Shown: positions 23,397-31,587, numbered from the stretch's first letter. The stretch is DNA of 34,005 nucleotides from CAZNNH01 sp964574335 (GCA_964574335.1 CAZNNH010000057.1:1-34005); one strand, 5' to 3'. Notes: a model not told the origin generated them from the letters alone. Program-made: numbers and translations.

Positions 23397-24142
23397 GCGA
23401 AGCTCTCGGGTGATCGTGATCTCGGCTCCCTCCGGGGCCGGCAAGTCCAGCGTGCTGGCCGGCGTCCTGCGACGGATAGGCGGCCNNNNNNNNNNGGCAT
23501 CTCGGCCTCCCGTCGGCGTCCTCGGGGTGCATCCCGGAGCGCGTCGCCCGTCTGCGATTCTCGGTCTCGCACACCACCCGCCCGCCGCGGGGGACCGAGC
23601 GTGAGGGCGTCGAGTATCACTTCGTCTCGCGGGTCGCCTTCGAGCGGCTGGTGGCGGAAGGCGGCTTCCTGGAGCACGCCGACGTGCACGGCGAGCTCTA
23701 TGGGACCGCCTGGAGCGAGTACCGGCGCGCCGAGCAGGAGGGCGTCGACCTGCTGCTGGACCTGGACGTGCAGGGCGCGGCCCAGGTGCGGGAGAAGCTC
23801 CCGTCGGCGGTGACCGTGTTCCTGCTCCCCCCGTCGTTCGAGGAGCTGGAGCGCCGGCTGCGCGGCCGGGGGATCGACAGCGAGAGCTCCATCCGCAGGC
23901 GCCTCGAAGGCGCCCGCGCCGAGCTTCTGCGGGTGGCGGAGTTCGACTACGCGATCGTGAACGACTCGATGGAGGAGTGCATCGAGGACTTCGTGGCCGT
24001 GATTCGCACGGCGCGCTGTGGCGTCGGGGACCGGCTCGAGCTGGCCGAGCGGATCGTGGCCGGCATCGACGAGGGCGATGACTATCGACGAACGGACGGC
24101 GGCCCGGATTCGGGTCGCCTGAAGACTGGAGGGTCGAGGTAG
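23389..24142 (+). CDS. gmk: Guanylate kinase, interrupted by a scaffold gap
   Basis: Guanylate kinase makes GDP from GMP with ATP in the cytoplasm. The N-terminal part starts at TTG 23389 and has the P-loop SAPSGAGKSS. Ten N bases at 23486-23495 then break the gene, and the rest lies in another frame: RFSVSHTTRPPRGTEREGVEYHFVS, LEHADVHGELYGT, LLLDLDVQGAAQV and VFLLPPSFEELERRL. The N run is a placeholder, so the shift is most likely an assembly artefact and the gene intact. After the gap about 20 extra codons precede RFSVSHTT compared with known Gmk, so the sequence at the join may also be wrong. The stop directly abuts the rpoZ ATG. Confidence 0.9.
23486..23495. other. Scaffold gap (10 N)
   Basis: Ten undetermined bases inside gmk. 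The reading frames on the two sides do not agree, so the true gap length is not ten or the flanking bases contain an error. Translation across this point should not be trusted. Confidence 0.99.
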
Positions 24143-24370
24143 ATGACGCAATTGGTGCTTCCCAAGGACATCGACAGCAAGTTCCGGCTGATCACGGTCG
24201 CCGCGCAGCGGGCCAAGCAGCTCCAGAACGGGGCCAAGCCGAAGGTCGACGTGCGCAGCCGCAAGGCCACCCGGGTGGCCATGCAGGAGGTGCTGGCCAA
24301 CGCCATCTCCTGGGAGATGCGCGAAGAGGGCGAGATGGCGCCGGCACCGGAGGCCGAGCCCGAGCTCTGA
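24143..24370 (+). CDS. rpoZ: RNA polymerase omega subunit
   Basis: Omega is the small subunit that helps beta-prime fold and join RNA polymerase. The 75-residue protein has SKFRLITVAAQRAKQLQNGAKPKV and the helix RKATRVAMQEVLANAISWE, typical of RpoZ, followed by an acidic tail (EEGEMAPAPEAEPEL). In E. coli omega also helps bind ppGpp; whether this one does cannot be judged here. The ATG touches the gmk stop and follows GAGG. The gmk-rpoZ order is widely conserved. Confidence 0.95.
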   Translation: MTQLVLPKDIDSKFRLITVAAQRAKQLQNGAKPKVDVRSRKATRVAMQEVLANAISWEMREEGEMAPAPEAEPEL

Positions 24371-24377
24371 CCGCACG

Positions 24378-24405
24378 GCCCCTGGCCCAGCTTGCGGGCC
24401 GGGGC
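24378..24405 (+). terminator. 10-bp GC hairpin between rpoZ and coaBC
   Basis: GCCCC and GGCCC (24378-24382, 24384-24388, with a bulged T) pair with GGGCC and GGGGC (24396-24405) around the loop AGCTTGC. There is no U-tract. It could partly end the rpoZ transcript or stabilise its 3' end while letting transcription proceed into coaBC. Confidence 0.4.
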
Positions 24406-24423
24406 GGCTCGGAGGTGAGGTCG

Positions 24424-25638
24424 ATGGTGGTGCTCGGCGTCAGCGGCTGCATCGCCGCCTACAAGGCGTGCGAGGTGCTGCGCGAGCTGCAGCGGCAGGG
24501 GCTCGACGTGCGGGTGGTGATGACGGAGCATGCCACCCGTTTCGTGGCGCCGCTCACCTTCGAGGCCCTCTCCCAGCATCCGGTCTTCGTCGACCAGTTC
24601 GCCCTGGGCGAGGGCAGCGACATCCGGCACATCAGTTGGGCCGACCAGGCCGAGCTGCTGCTGGTTGCCCCATGCACGGCGAACCTGATCGGCAAGCTGG
24701 CGCGGGGCATCGCGGACGACGCCCTGAGCACCCTGTACCTGGCCAGCACCGCGCCGGTGGTGCTGGCCCCGGCCATGAACGTCAACATGCTGGAGCACCC
24801 GGCGGTGGTCGAGAACCTGGAGGTCCTCCGCTCTCGCGGGGTCCGGGTGGTGGAGGCGGAGGCTGGCTACCTGGCCTGCGGCTGGCTGGGCAAGGGCCGG
24901 CTGGCCGAGGTAGAGACGATCGTGGCCGCCGTCCTCGAGACGTTGCGGCTCCGGCGCGACCTGCAGGGGATGGCGGTGCTGGTCTCCGCCGGACCCACGG
25001 TCGAGGATCTCGACCCGGTGCGCTTCGTCTCCAACCGGTCGAGCGGGCGGATGGGGTACCGGCTGGCCGAGGCGGCCCGCGACCGGGGGGCGACGGTCAC
25101 GCTGGTGAGCGGCCCCACGGCGCTTTCGGCGCCCTGCGGCGTCGAGATGGTCCGGGTCCGGTCCGCCGAGCAGATGAAGGAGGCCGTCCTGGGCCGGGCC
25201 GGTGACCACCAGGTGATCGTGATGGCGGCTGCGGTCTCCGACTACCGGCCGGCCGCGCCGCTCCCGAGCAAGCTCAAGAAGCAAGCGGGGGGTCTGATCC
25301 TCGACCTGGTGCGGACCCCGGACATCCTGAAGGCCCTGGGCGAGGGCAAGGGGAGCCGGCTGCTGGTGGGGTTTGCCGCCGAGACCGAGGACCTGGTCGA
25401 CCACGCGCGCCGCAAGCTCCGGGAGAAGCACCTCGACCTGATCGTCGCCAACGACGTCTCGGGCGAGGCCACCGGCTTCGCCTCCGAGCACAACCAGGCG
25501 GTCCTGATCGACGTGGACGGTGTCCAGCAGGAGCTGCCGCGGCTGACCAAGCGCGAGCTGGCGGACCGGATCCTCGACAGGGTCGTGGACCTGCGGGCTC
25601 GGGCCGCCGCAAGGAAACCTTCGGCCGATGGATCGTGA
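24424..25638 (+). CDS. coaBC: Bifunctional phosphopantothenoylcysteine decarboxylase/phosphopantothenate-cysteine ligase
   Basis: CoaBC carries out two steps of coenzyme A synthesis: it joins cysteine to 4'-phosphopantothenate and decarboxylates the product to 4'-phosphopantetheine. The 404-residue protein has the FMN-dependent CoaC half first: GVSGCIAAYKACEVLREL, VVMTEHATRFV, LLVAPCTANLIGKLARGIADD, APAMNVNMLEHP and ACGWLGKGRL. The CoaB half starts near residue 180 with VLVSAGPTVEDLDPVRFVSNRSSGRMG and includes AAAVSDYRP and VGFAAET. ATG 24424 is eight bases behind GGAGG (24411-24415), so I prefer it to GTG 24415, which overlaps that site. The end overlaps the next gene by 11 bases. Confidence 0.96.
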   Translation: MVVLGVSGCIAAYKACEVLRELQRQGLDVRVVMTEHATRFVAPLTFEALSQHPVFVDQFALGEGSDIRHISWADQAELLLVAPCTANLIGKLARGIADDALSTLYLASTAPVVLAPAMNVNMLEHPAVVENLEVLRSRGVRVVEAEAGYLACGWLGKGRLAEVETIVAAVLETLRLRRDLQGMAVLVSAGPTVEDLDPVRFVSNRSSGRMGYRLAEAARDRGATVTLVSGPTALSAPCGVEMVRVRSAEQMKEAVLGRAGDHQVIVMAAAVSDYRPAAPLPSKLKKQAGGLILDLVRTPDILKALGEGKGSRLLVGFAAETEDLVDHARRKLREKHLDLIVANDVSGEATGFASEHNQAVLIDVDGVQQELPRLTKRELADRILDRVVDLRARAAARKPSADGS

Positions 25639-26329
25639 CCCCCGGGTCGACCTGTTCGAGGACCTGCGCGAGCGGGCCCGCTTCTACGCCTCGCTCTGCC
25701 GGGTGGGGATCGTGCCGCCGGCGCGGGTGGCGGCGCCCGCCGGGGCGGCGGCCGAGACGGTCGACCGGGCCCAGCTCCTCCAGGCGGTCCGGGAGGAGCT
25801 CGGCGACTGCCAGCGTTGTCGTCTCGCCAAGGGCCGCCGCAAGATCGTCTTCGGCCAGGGAGACCCCGGCGCCCGCTTGATGTTCGTGGGCGAGGCCCCG
25901 GGGGCCGACGAGGACGCTCAGGGCCTGGCCTTCGTGGGCAAGGCGGGCCAGCTCCTGACCCGAATCATCGTCGCCATCGGCCTGAAGCGAGAGGATGTCT
26001 TCATTGCGAACGTGATCAAGTGCCGGCCGCCGGAGAACCGCAACCCCGAGGCCGACGAGATCCTGAGCTGCCAGCCGTTCCTCGAGGCCCAGATCCAGGC
26101 CATCCGTCCCAAGGTGATCGTGGCCCTCGGCAAGTTCGCGGGGCAGTGGCTCTTGAAGACGGCCGAGCCGATCTCGCGGATCCGCGGGCGGATCGGCGAC
26201 TACCAGGGGATCGCCGCCATCCCCACCTTCCACCCCGCCTACCTGTTGCGCAACCCCTCCTCCAAGAAGCAGGTCTGGGAGGACATGCAGCTCGTAGAGC
26301 GACTGCTGGCGGAAGCCGAGCCGGAGTAG
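25628..26329 (+). CDS. udg: Family 4 (Fe-S) uracil-DNA glycosylase
   Basis: This enzyme removes uracil from DNA in base-excision repair. The 233-residue protein has the family 4 layout: Cys61, Cys64, Cys132 and Cys148 as ligands of a 4Fe-4S cluster, motif A GEAPGADED (88-96) and motif B HPAYLLR (202-208). The first 50 residues are a variable proline- and alanine-rich extension. Family 4 enzymes are frequent in thermophiles and in several GC-rich phyla, where cytosine deamination is a burden. The ATG lies inside the coaBC tail. Confidence 0.94.
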   Translation: MDRDPRVDLFEDLRERARFYASLCRVGIVPPARVAAPAGAAAETVDRAQLLQAVREELGDCQRCRLAKGRRKIVFGQGDPGARLMFVGEAPGADEDAQGLAFVGKAGQLLTRIIVAIGLKREDVFIANVIKCRPPENRNPEADEILSCQPFLEAQIQAIRPKVIVALGKFAGQWLLKTAEPISRIRGRIGDYQGIAAIPTFHPAYLLRNPSSKKQVWEDMQLVERLLAEAEPE

Positions 26330-26408
26330 CCCTTCGCGCGGGTGGGCGGCCGGTCGGCGGCCCGCAGCGCCCGGCCGGTGACCGCGCCTGGCAGCGGGCG
26401 CGGATAAG

Positions 26409-28802
26409 ATGGACGCCGTGTCGAACCTCCTGGTCGACGTGGCGCTGCCGCTGCCACTGCGCAGCAGCTTCACCTACCGCCTGCCCGGCGGAGCCACGCC
26501 GCCGACGCGTGGCTGTCGGGTGCTGGTCCCGTTCGGGGCGCGTCGGGTGATCGGCGTGGTCACCGGGGTGGGCGTCGAGGCGCCGGAGGAGGGTCCGCTG
26601 ACGGAGGGCTCGCTGAAGGACGTTCAGCAGGTGCTCGACGAGCGCCCGCTTCCACCCGAGGCCCTGCTGGATCTCGCCGCCTGGGTCTCGCAGCACTACC
26701 TGGCCCCGCCGGGGGAGTGCTACCGGCTGGCCTTTCCCCCGGCCGGCCTCACCGCGTCGCGGTCCGTGGTCCGGCTGGCCCGTGGCGAGACCGAGGCCAA
26801 GGGCGGTGTGGCCGAGGCGCTCCGCGACGGGCCGCTGCGTCTGTCGACGCTCAACTCGCGGCTCTCGCGGCCGCCGGCCTCGGAGCTGCGCCGGCTGCGA
26901 CGCAGCGGGGCGGTGGTGGTCGAGCAGGAGCTCGAGACCGCGGGCTTCAGGACCCGCCAGGTGGCGGTCCTGGCCGACCGCAGCGTCACGCCGCGTGGCG
27001 CGGCCCAGGCCGAGCTGATGCGGCGACTGGAGCAGGTGGGGGGGCGCCTGCCAGTCAAGGAGCTGCTGGCCGGACGCCCCTCGCGGCGGGGTGTCCTGGC
27101 CCGGCTTCAGGATCTGGGCGCCGTACGTCTGGAGGCGGAGCGGGACCTGCGTGCCCCGGACGTGCTCCCCGGGGGCGCCTCGGGCCGCCCGGAGCTGACA
27201 AGCGAGCAGGCCCAGGTGCTGGAGCCCATCCACGCTGCCGTGGAGGCGGCCGGGTTCGCGCCTTTCCTGCTTCATGGCGTGACCGCCAGCGGCAAGACCG
27301 AGGTCTACTTCCGCGCCATCGAGCAGGCCCTGGCGATGGGGCGGGGCTGCCTGCTGCTGGTCCCCGAGATCGCGCTCACGCCGCTGCTGGTCCGGGCGGC
27401 CACGGCACGCCTGGGCCGGACGGTGGCGGTGGTCCACAGCGAGCTCTCCCGGGGCGAGCGTCACGACCAGTGGTGGCGCATCCGCGAGGGCGACTCGCGG
27501 GTGGTGGTGGGGGCCCGGTCCGCGGTGTTTGCCCCGGTCCAGGACCTGGGCCTGGTGGTGGTGGACGAGGAGCACGAGGGGTCGTACAAGCAGGAGGAGA
27601 GCCCCCGCTACCACGCCCGCGACGTCGCTGTGATGCGCGGCCACCTCGAGGGTGTGCCGGTGCTGCTGGGCTCGGCGACCCCTTCGGTCGAGTCCTACGC
27701 CAACGTGCAGCGCGGCAAGTACCGCCTGCTCGAGATGCGCTCCCGGGTGGGGTCGAGCGGCCTGCCGAGGGTCGAGTTCGTGGACCGACGGGCGGCGTTG
27801 CGGGCCGGCGAAGACGCCATCCTGCTGGCGCCGCTGCGGGAGCGGCTGGCCGCGTGTCTATCGCGGGGCGAGCAGGCGCTGTTGCTCCTGAACCGTCGCG
27901 GCTACGCCACCAGCCTGCTGTGCCGAGAGTGCGGGGCGCTGGCCACCTGCCGCAACTGCTCGGTGCCGCTGACCCTGCACCGGGGGGCGCGGCGGGCCGA
28001 GTGCCACTATTGCGGCTTCTCTTGCGCGACGCCGGGGCGCTGCGAGGCGTGCCGCGGCGAGTACCTCAAGCAGCAAGGCTACGGCACCGAGCGGGTGGTG
28101 GAGGCGGTGCGCGCGCTTTGTCCGAAGGCGCGCGTCGACCGCGTGGATCGCGATTCCGCACGAAGGCGCGGAGCGCTGGCGCGGATCCTGACCTCCTTCG
28201 AGTCGGGCGCGCTCGATGTCCTGGTGGGGACGCAGATGATCGCCAAGGGCCACGACTTCCCCAAGGTCACGCTGGTGGGCGTGATCGACGCCGATGTCGG
28301 CCTCGGCCTGCCGGACTTTCGGGCCGCCGAGCGGAGCTTCCAGCTCCTCACCCAGGTAGCGGGCCGGGCCGGGCGCAGCGCCCTCTCGGGGGAGGTCCTG
28401 CTGCAGACCCACCTTCCCGAGCACTACGCGCTGCGCTGCGCCTGCTCGCAGGACTACGCCACCTTCTTCGAGCGGGAGATGGAGTTCCGCCGGACCATGG
28501 GCTATCCGCCGGAGGCGGCGCTTCTCAACCTGGTGCTGCGGGCCCGGGACGTGGAGCGCGGCGTGCGCGAGGCCGACTGGCTGGCGGGGCGGCTCCGGGG
28601 GATGGCCGGTGGACGCTTCCGGGTGCTGGGCCCGGCGCTGGCGCCGCTGGCCCGGCTGCGCCAGGAGCACCGGGTCCAGATCCTGCTGAAGGGAGGCCGG
28701 GCCGCGATGCGGGAGGCGGTGGCGCGGGCGCTGGACGCGCGTTACGGCGAGGTGCGCTGGCCGGGGGTCTCGGTCGACGTCGACCCGGTCAGCGTGATGT
28801 GA
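26409..28802 (+). CDS. priA: Primosomal protein N' (replication restart helicase PriA)
   Basis: PriA recognises stalled forks and reloads the replicative helicase. The 797-residue protein has the N-terminal DNA-binding region (DVALPLPLRSSFTYRLP, GCRVLVPFGARRVIGVV). The superfamily 2 helicase core follows, with Walker A GVTASGKTEVY, DEEH box, LLGSATPSVES and VLVGTQMIAKGHDFP. The zinc module between the helicase lobes has CRECGALATCRNC and CHYCGFSC..GRCEAC. The C-terminal domain ends VDVDPVSVM. ATG 26409 has no strong ribosome binding site. The 79-base gap before it is GC-rich with no clear promoter. Its stop is three bases from the stop of the convergent protease gene, so the two transcripts must overlap or terminate inside coding sequence. 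Confidence 0.96.
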   Translation: MDAVSNLLVDVALPLPLRSSFTYRLPGGATPPTRGCRVLVPFGARRVIGVVTGVGVEAPEEGPLTEGSLKDVQQVLDERPLPPEALLDLAAWVSQHYLAPPGECYRLAFPPAGLTASRSVVRLARGETEAKGGVAEALRDGPLRLSTLNSRLSRPPASELRRLRRSGAVVVEQELETAGFRTRQVAVLADRSVTPRGAAQAELMRRLEQVGGRLPVKELLAGRPSRRGVLARLQDLGAVRLEAERDLRAPDVLPGGASGRPELTSEQAQVLEPIHAAVEAAGFAPFLLHGVTASGKTEVYFRAIEQALAMGRGCLLLVPEIALTPLLVRAATARLGRTVAVVHSELSRGERHDQWWRIREGDSRVVVGARSAVFAPVQDLGLVVVDEEHEGSYKQEESPRYHARDVAVMRGHLEGVPVLLGSATPSVESYANVQRGKYRLLEMRSRVGSSGLPRVEFVDRRAALRAGEDAILLAPLRERLAACLSRGEQALLLLNRRGYATSLLCRECGALATCRNCSVPLTLHRGARRAECHYCGFSCATPGRCEACRGEYLKQQGYGTERVVEAVRALCPKARVDRVDRDSARRRGALARILTSFESGALDVLVGTQMIAKGHDFPKVTLVGVIDADVGLGLPDFRAAERSFQLLTQVAGRAGRSALSGEVLLQTHLPEHYALRCACSQDYATFFEREMEFRRTMGYPPEAALLNLVLRARDVERGVREADWLAGRLRGMAGGRFRVLGPALAPLARLRQEHRVQILLKGGRAAMREAVARALDARYGEVRWPGVSVDVDPVSVM

Positions 28803-28805
28803 CGG

Positions 28806-29540
28806 TCAAGAAATCCACCACTGCCGGAGCTCGGCGAACGCCTCCGTCCACGACCAGATGATCGGGTCGGGCGTGAAGCACAGCACGAAGATCACCAGGC
28901 CGAGCAGCCCCAGGCCCAGCCGCACGCGGCCCAGGGGCACCTGGTCGTCCCAGGTCTGGGGATGACGCCAGCCCAGCACCCGAACCAGCACCGCCCAGAC
29001 CAGCCAGTTGGGGCCGAAGTAGACGAGGGCCACGCAGACCCACACCCCGATGCGCGAGATCCACCAGGCGTGGCGGCCCAACAGGGCGTAGGTGATGTGG
29101 CCGCCGTCGAGCTGGCCGATCGGGATCAGGTTCAGCGCGGTCACGAACAGGCCGAACCAGGCGGCCAGGCCCAGCGGTCCCAAGGCGAGGGTCAGGGAGT
29201 CCGGGATCGGCCCCCACAGCCACTGCGCCGTCCAGGAGAACAGCAGGGGCTCGCCCAGGGCGATGCCGTAGGTGGGGTCGGCGGGCAGGACCTGGCTCTC
29301 CAGGACGCCGAGGAACAGCACCGGGAGACACACCACGAAGCCGGCCAGCGGTCCGGCGATCCCGATGTCGAACAGCGCCCGCCGGTTGGGGATGGGGCTG
29401 CGGATGCGGATGAAGGCTCCGAGGGTCCCCACCAGGCTGAGGATGGGAGCGGGGATGAAGAAGGGGAGGGTGACATCGACGCCGTGGATCCGGCAGGCGA
29501 CGTAGTGGCCCATCTCGTGAGCCAGCAGGATGCTCAGCAT
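28806..29540 (-). CDS. Site-2-type membrane metalloprotease (M50); true start probably upstream
   Basis: This integral membrane zinc protease belongs to family M50. HEMGH (8-12 from this ATG) supplies two zinc ligands and the catalytic glutamate, and ALNLIPIGQLDGGH gives the third ligand. At least five further hydrophobic segments follow. Substrates of such proteases are often anti-sigma factors, but this one is not assigned. The 244-residue form from ATG 29540 is the longest with a standard start. However, the frame stays open upstream and encodes a hydrophobic helix (LNGGLFLLTVGSVFLTGFV, about 29640-29580) expected in the family, without any ATG, GTG or TTG. A CTG at 29750 behind GAGAG would give 314 residues. 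The stop converges on priA. Confidence 0.85.
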   Translation of the reverse strand: MLSILLAHEMGHYVACRIHGVDVTLPFFIPAPILSLVGTLGAFIRIRSPIPNRRALFDIGIAGPLAGFVVCLPVLFLGVLESQVLPADPTYGIALGEPLLFSWTAQWLWGPIPDSLTLALGPLGLAAWFGLFVTALNLIPIGQLDGGHITYALLGRHAWWISRIGVWVCVALVYFGPNWLVWAVLVRVLGWRHPQTWDDQVPLGRVRLGLGLLGLVIFVLCFTPDPIIWSWTEAFAELRQWWIS

Positions 29541-29791
29541 GCCGGCCGCCAGCTCCAGGCCTCCCCAGGGACCTTGGGAGACGAAGCCTGTCAGGAAGAC
29601 CGACCCGACGGTGAGCAGGAAGAGGCCGCCGTTCAGGACCAGCGCACGGGCGGGCGAGTCCTTGGCTGGCGGCGTTGGAGGCTGAAGAACCGGGAGGTGG
29701 ATGATGACCCGGCCCTGAGGCAGACGACCGTCTTCGTCGAAGGGATCCAGGGTCTCTCGTTGGGTTGGCGTGGGGCCGCGCGCTCGACGGG
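29541..29791 (-). other. Probable unannotatable N-terminal part of the M50 protease
   Basis: Read on the minus strand in the protease frame this stretch has no stop codon. It encodes a charged segment (LDPFDEDGRLPQGRVIIH), a proline-rich linker (LQPPTPPAKDSPAR) and a membrane helix leading into SQGPWGGLELAAGM. That organisation suits the N-terminus of site-2 proteases. The lack of a standard start leaves a CTG or ATC start, a sequencing error, or an internal start at 29540. Nothing else is seen here. Confidence 0.55.
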
Positions 29792-30064
29792 CTACAGGTT
29801 CAGGTTCTGGAGGTCTTTGCCGGGCTTGAAGCGGATGGTGCGGCCCGGTGGGATCCTGACCTCCTTGCCGGTCCTCGGGTTGCGGCCGATGCCGCGCTTT
29901 CGGGGCTTGACCTGGAAGACCCCGAACCCGCGCAGCTCGATCCGCTCCCCGTTCCTCATCGAGACCTTCATCGCGTCGAGAACGGCTTCGACGGCCACCT
30001 CCGCCTTGACCTTGGTGATATCGGCGGCTCTCGACACCTCGTTGATGATATCGACCTTGATCAT
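29792..30064 (-). CDS. HU/IHF-family DNA-binding protein (IhfB-like)
   Basis: A 90-residue nucleoid-associated protein that would bend DNA as a dimer. The N-terminal MIKVDIINEVSRAADITKVKAEVAVEAVLDAM helices, the beta arm IELRGFGVFQVKPRKRGIGRNPRTGKEV and the C-terminal IRFKPGKDLQNL follow the HU/IHF pattern. The FKPGK ending is closer to IhfB than to HU. ATG 30064 lies behind GGAGGT and a near-consensus promoter. With the IhfA-like protein encoded at 31588 it may form a heterodimer, though they are transcribed in opposite directions and separated by der. Homodimeric HU-like action is an alternative. Confidence 0.93.
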   Translation of the reverse strand: MIKVDIINEVSRAADITKVKAEVAVEAVLDAMKVSMRNGERIELRGFGVFQVKPRKRGIGRNPRTGKEVRIPPGRTIRFKPGKDLQNLNL

Positions 30065-30093
30065 GGCGCTGGACCTCCGTTTAAGTGCTAGAT

Positions 30094-30123
30094 ATTGTAG
30101 AGTTAAGGGGAAATCGCTGTCAA
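30094..30123 (-). promoter_or_regulatory. Near-consensus sigma70 promoter of the IhfB-like gene
   Basis: On the minus strand a perfect TTGACA (30123-30118) is 18 bases from TACAAT (30099-30094, five of six). Transcription would start near 30087, giving a leader of about 23 bases with GGAGGT. The site overlaps the region just upstream of der, so transcription in the two directions may interfere. Confidence 0.8.
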
Positions 30124-30136
30124 ACCCGAAAGCCCC

Positions 30137-31450
30137 ATGATCCCGATTCCCCGCATCGCCCTCGTCGGACGGCCCAACGTCGGCAAGTCCACCTTGTTCA
30201 ACCGCATTGCGGGGAGGAGACAGGCCATCACCGACGCTCGCCCCGGCTCGACGCGGGACCGCAACTACGCCCAGGCGAGCTGGCAGGGGGCGGCCTTCGA
30301 GCTGGTCGACACCGGCGGGCTGCTGCTCGGGACCGATGATCCGTTGCTCGGCCCGGCGGCCGAGCAGGCAGAGCGGGCGATCGAGGAGTCCGACCTGGTG
30401 ATCCTGCTGGTGGATGCCCGCGCCGGCCTGCTCCCCGACGACGCCGCGATCGCGGCCCGGCTCCGAAAGACGGGCAAGCGGATGATCCTGGCGGCCAACA
30501 AGGCCGAGAACGGCCACGGGGCCGTCCTCGAGTTCGCGCGGCTCGGCTTCCACGAGACGGTCGTCATCAGCGCCGAGCACGGCCAGGGGGTGGGGGAGCT
30601 GCTCGATGCCGCGCTCGTGGGCCTGCCGAGGATCCCTGCCCCCGAGGAGGAGAGCCTCCCGCGGATCGCCCTGGTGGGGCGGCCCAACGTGGGGAAGTCG
30701 TCGCTCTTGAACCGGCTGGCCGGAGCCGAGCGGGCCGTGGTCTCGGAGCTGCCGGGGACCACCCGCGACGCCATCGACAGCGTCGTGACCTGGCGGGAGT
30801 CTCGCTACCTGATGGTCGACACCGCGGGCATCCGCCGGGTCCGGGCGCTCAAGGAGCGGGTCGACCACGTGAGCGTGGTGCAGGCGCGGGGGGCGATCGA
30901 GCGGTGCGACGTGGCGGTGGTGGTGGTCGACGCCGAGGCCGGCCCGCGGGAGCTGGACGCCACCATCGCCGGCCACGCCCACGAGGCGGGACGCGGGGTG
31001 GTGGTGGCGGTCAACAAGTGGGACCAGGCCAAGAGCCTCGGCCTGTCCCAGCGGGGCTTCGAGGAGGAGCTCCGGCGGCACTTGAAGTTCCTGGCCTACG
31101 CGCCGGTGGTGCCGGTCTCCGCGCGGACGGGGCTGGGCCTCAGCCGGCTTCTGAAGAACGTCGATCGGGTGTGTGCGAGCCGGCAAACCCGGGTCTCGAC
31201 CGGGGTGCTCAACCGGGTGGTCGGGAAGGCCGTGGTTGCCCACGCACCGCGAGCCGCCAGGGGCGGCTCGACGATCAGCATCCTCTACGCGGCCCAGATC
31301 GGCACCTCGCCGCCGACCTTCTCCCTGTCTCTCAACCGCGCCGGGGACCTGCACTTCTCCTACCGCCGCTACCTGGAGAACCGGCTTCGCGACGCCTTCG
31401 GCTTCGAGGGCACGCCGATCGTCCTGAAGACTCGGGCGCGCCAACACTGA
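30137..31450 (+). CDS. der: Ribosome biogenesis GTPase Der (EngA)
   Basis: Der is an essential GTPase with two tandem G domains that helps assemble the 50S subunit. The 437-residue protein has GRPNVGKST with DTGG and NKAE in the first domain, GRPNVGKSS with DTAG and NKWD in the second, and a C-terminal KH-like domain (SRLLKNVDRV, then TVLNR-type GVLNRVVGKAV and GTPIVLKTRARQH). Order and length are normal. ATG 30137 has no strong Shine-Dalgarno and no clear promoter was found on the plus strand. It lies divergent to the IhfB-like gene. A 19-base direct repeat spans its stop codon. Confidence 0.96.
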   Translation: MIPIPRIALVGRPNVGKSTLFNRIAGRRQAITDARPGSTRDRNYAQASWQGAAFELVDTGGLLLGTDDPLLGPAAEQAERAIEESDLVILLVDARAGLLPDDAAIAARLRKTGKRMILAANKAENGHGAVLEFARLGFHETVVISAEHGQGVGELLDAALVGLPRIPAPEEESLPRIALVGRPNVGKSSLLNRLAGAERAVVSELPGTTRDAIDSVVTWRESRYLMVDTAGIRRVRALKERVDHVSVVQARGAIERCDVAVVVVDAEAGPRELDATIAGHAHEAGRGVVVAVNKWDQAKSLGLSQRGFEEELRRHLKFLAYAPVVPVSARTGLGLSRLLKNVDRVCASRQTRVSTGVLNRVVGKAVVAHAPRAARGGSTISILYAAQIGTSPPTFSLSLNRAGDLHFSYRRYLENRLRDAFGFEGTPIVLKTRARQH

Positions 31451-31479
31451 ACCCCGCGCGCGGGCGCGCCAACACCGAA
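31433..31479 (+). repeat. Direct repeat across the der stop codon
   Basis: CGGGCGCGCCAACACTGAA (31433-31451) is repeated 28 bases later as CGGGCGCGCCAACACCGAA (31461-31479), with one difference that changes the TGA stop to CGA. The GGCGCGCC in each copy is self-complementary, so the two copies could also pair as a hairpin after der. A local slippage duplication is the simplest explanation. Confidence 0.7.
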
Positions 31480-31493
31480 GCTCAGCTTTTGTC

Positions 31494-31522
31494 TTGACAT
31501 CGCCGGCTGCGATTCATATAAT
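31494..31522 (+). promoter_or_regulatory. Full-consensus sigma70 promoter of the IhfA-like gene
   Basis: TTGACA (31494-31499) and TATAAT (31517-31522) are both perfect and 17 bases apart. It is the only exact consensus promoter I found. Transcription would begin near 31529 with a leader of nearly 60 bases that has no clear Shine-Dalgarno but carries dyads at 31554-31564 and 31573-31582. Confidence 0.9.
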
Positions 31523-31587
31523 GGTTTAGGTTCTCGCGCTAAATAGCTGTAACAAAAGACTTTTCCAATCGTCGAGCGCTCGCTTCC

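Noticed and set aside
23389..23604. gmk read as a real pseudogene because of the frame change
   Set aside because: The frame change coincides with the N run, so an assembly artefact is far more likely.
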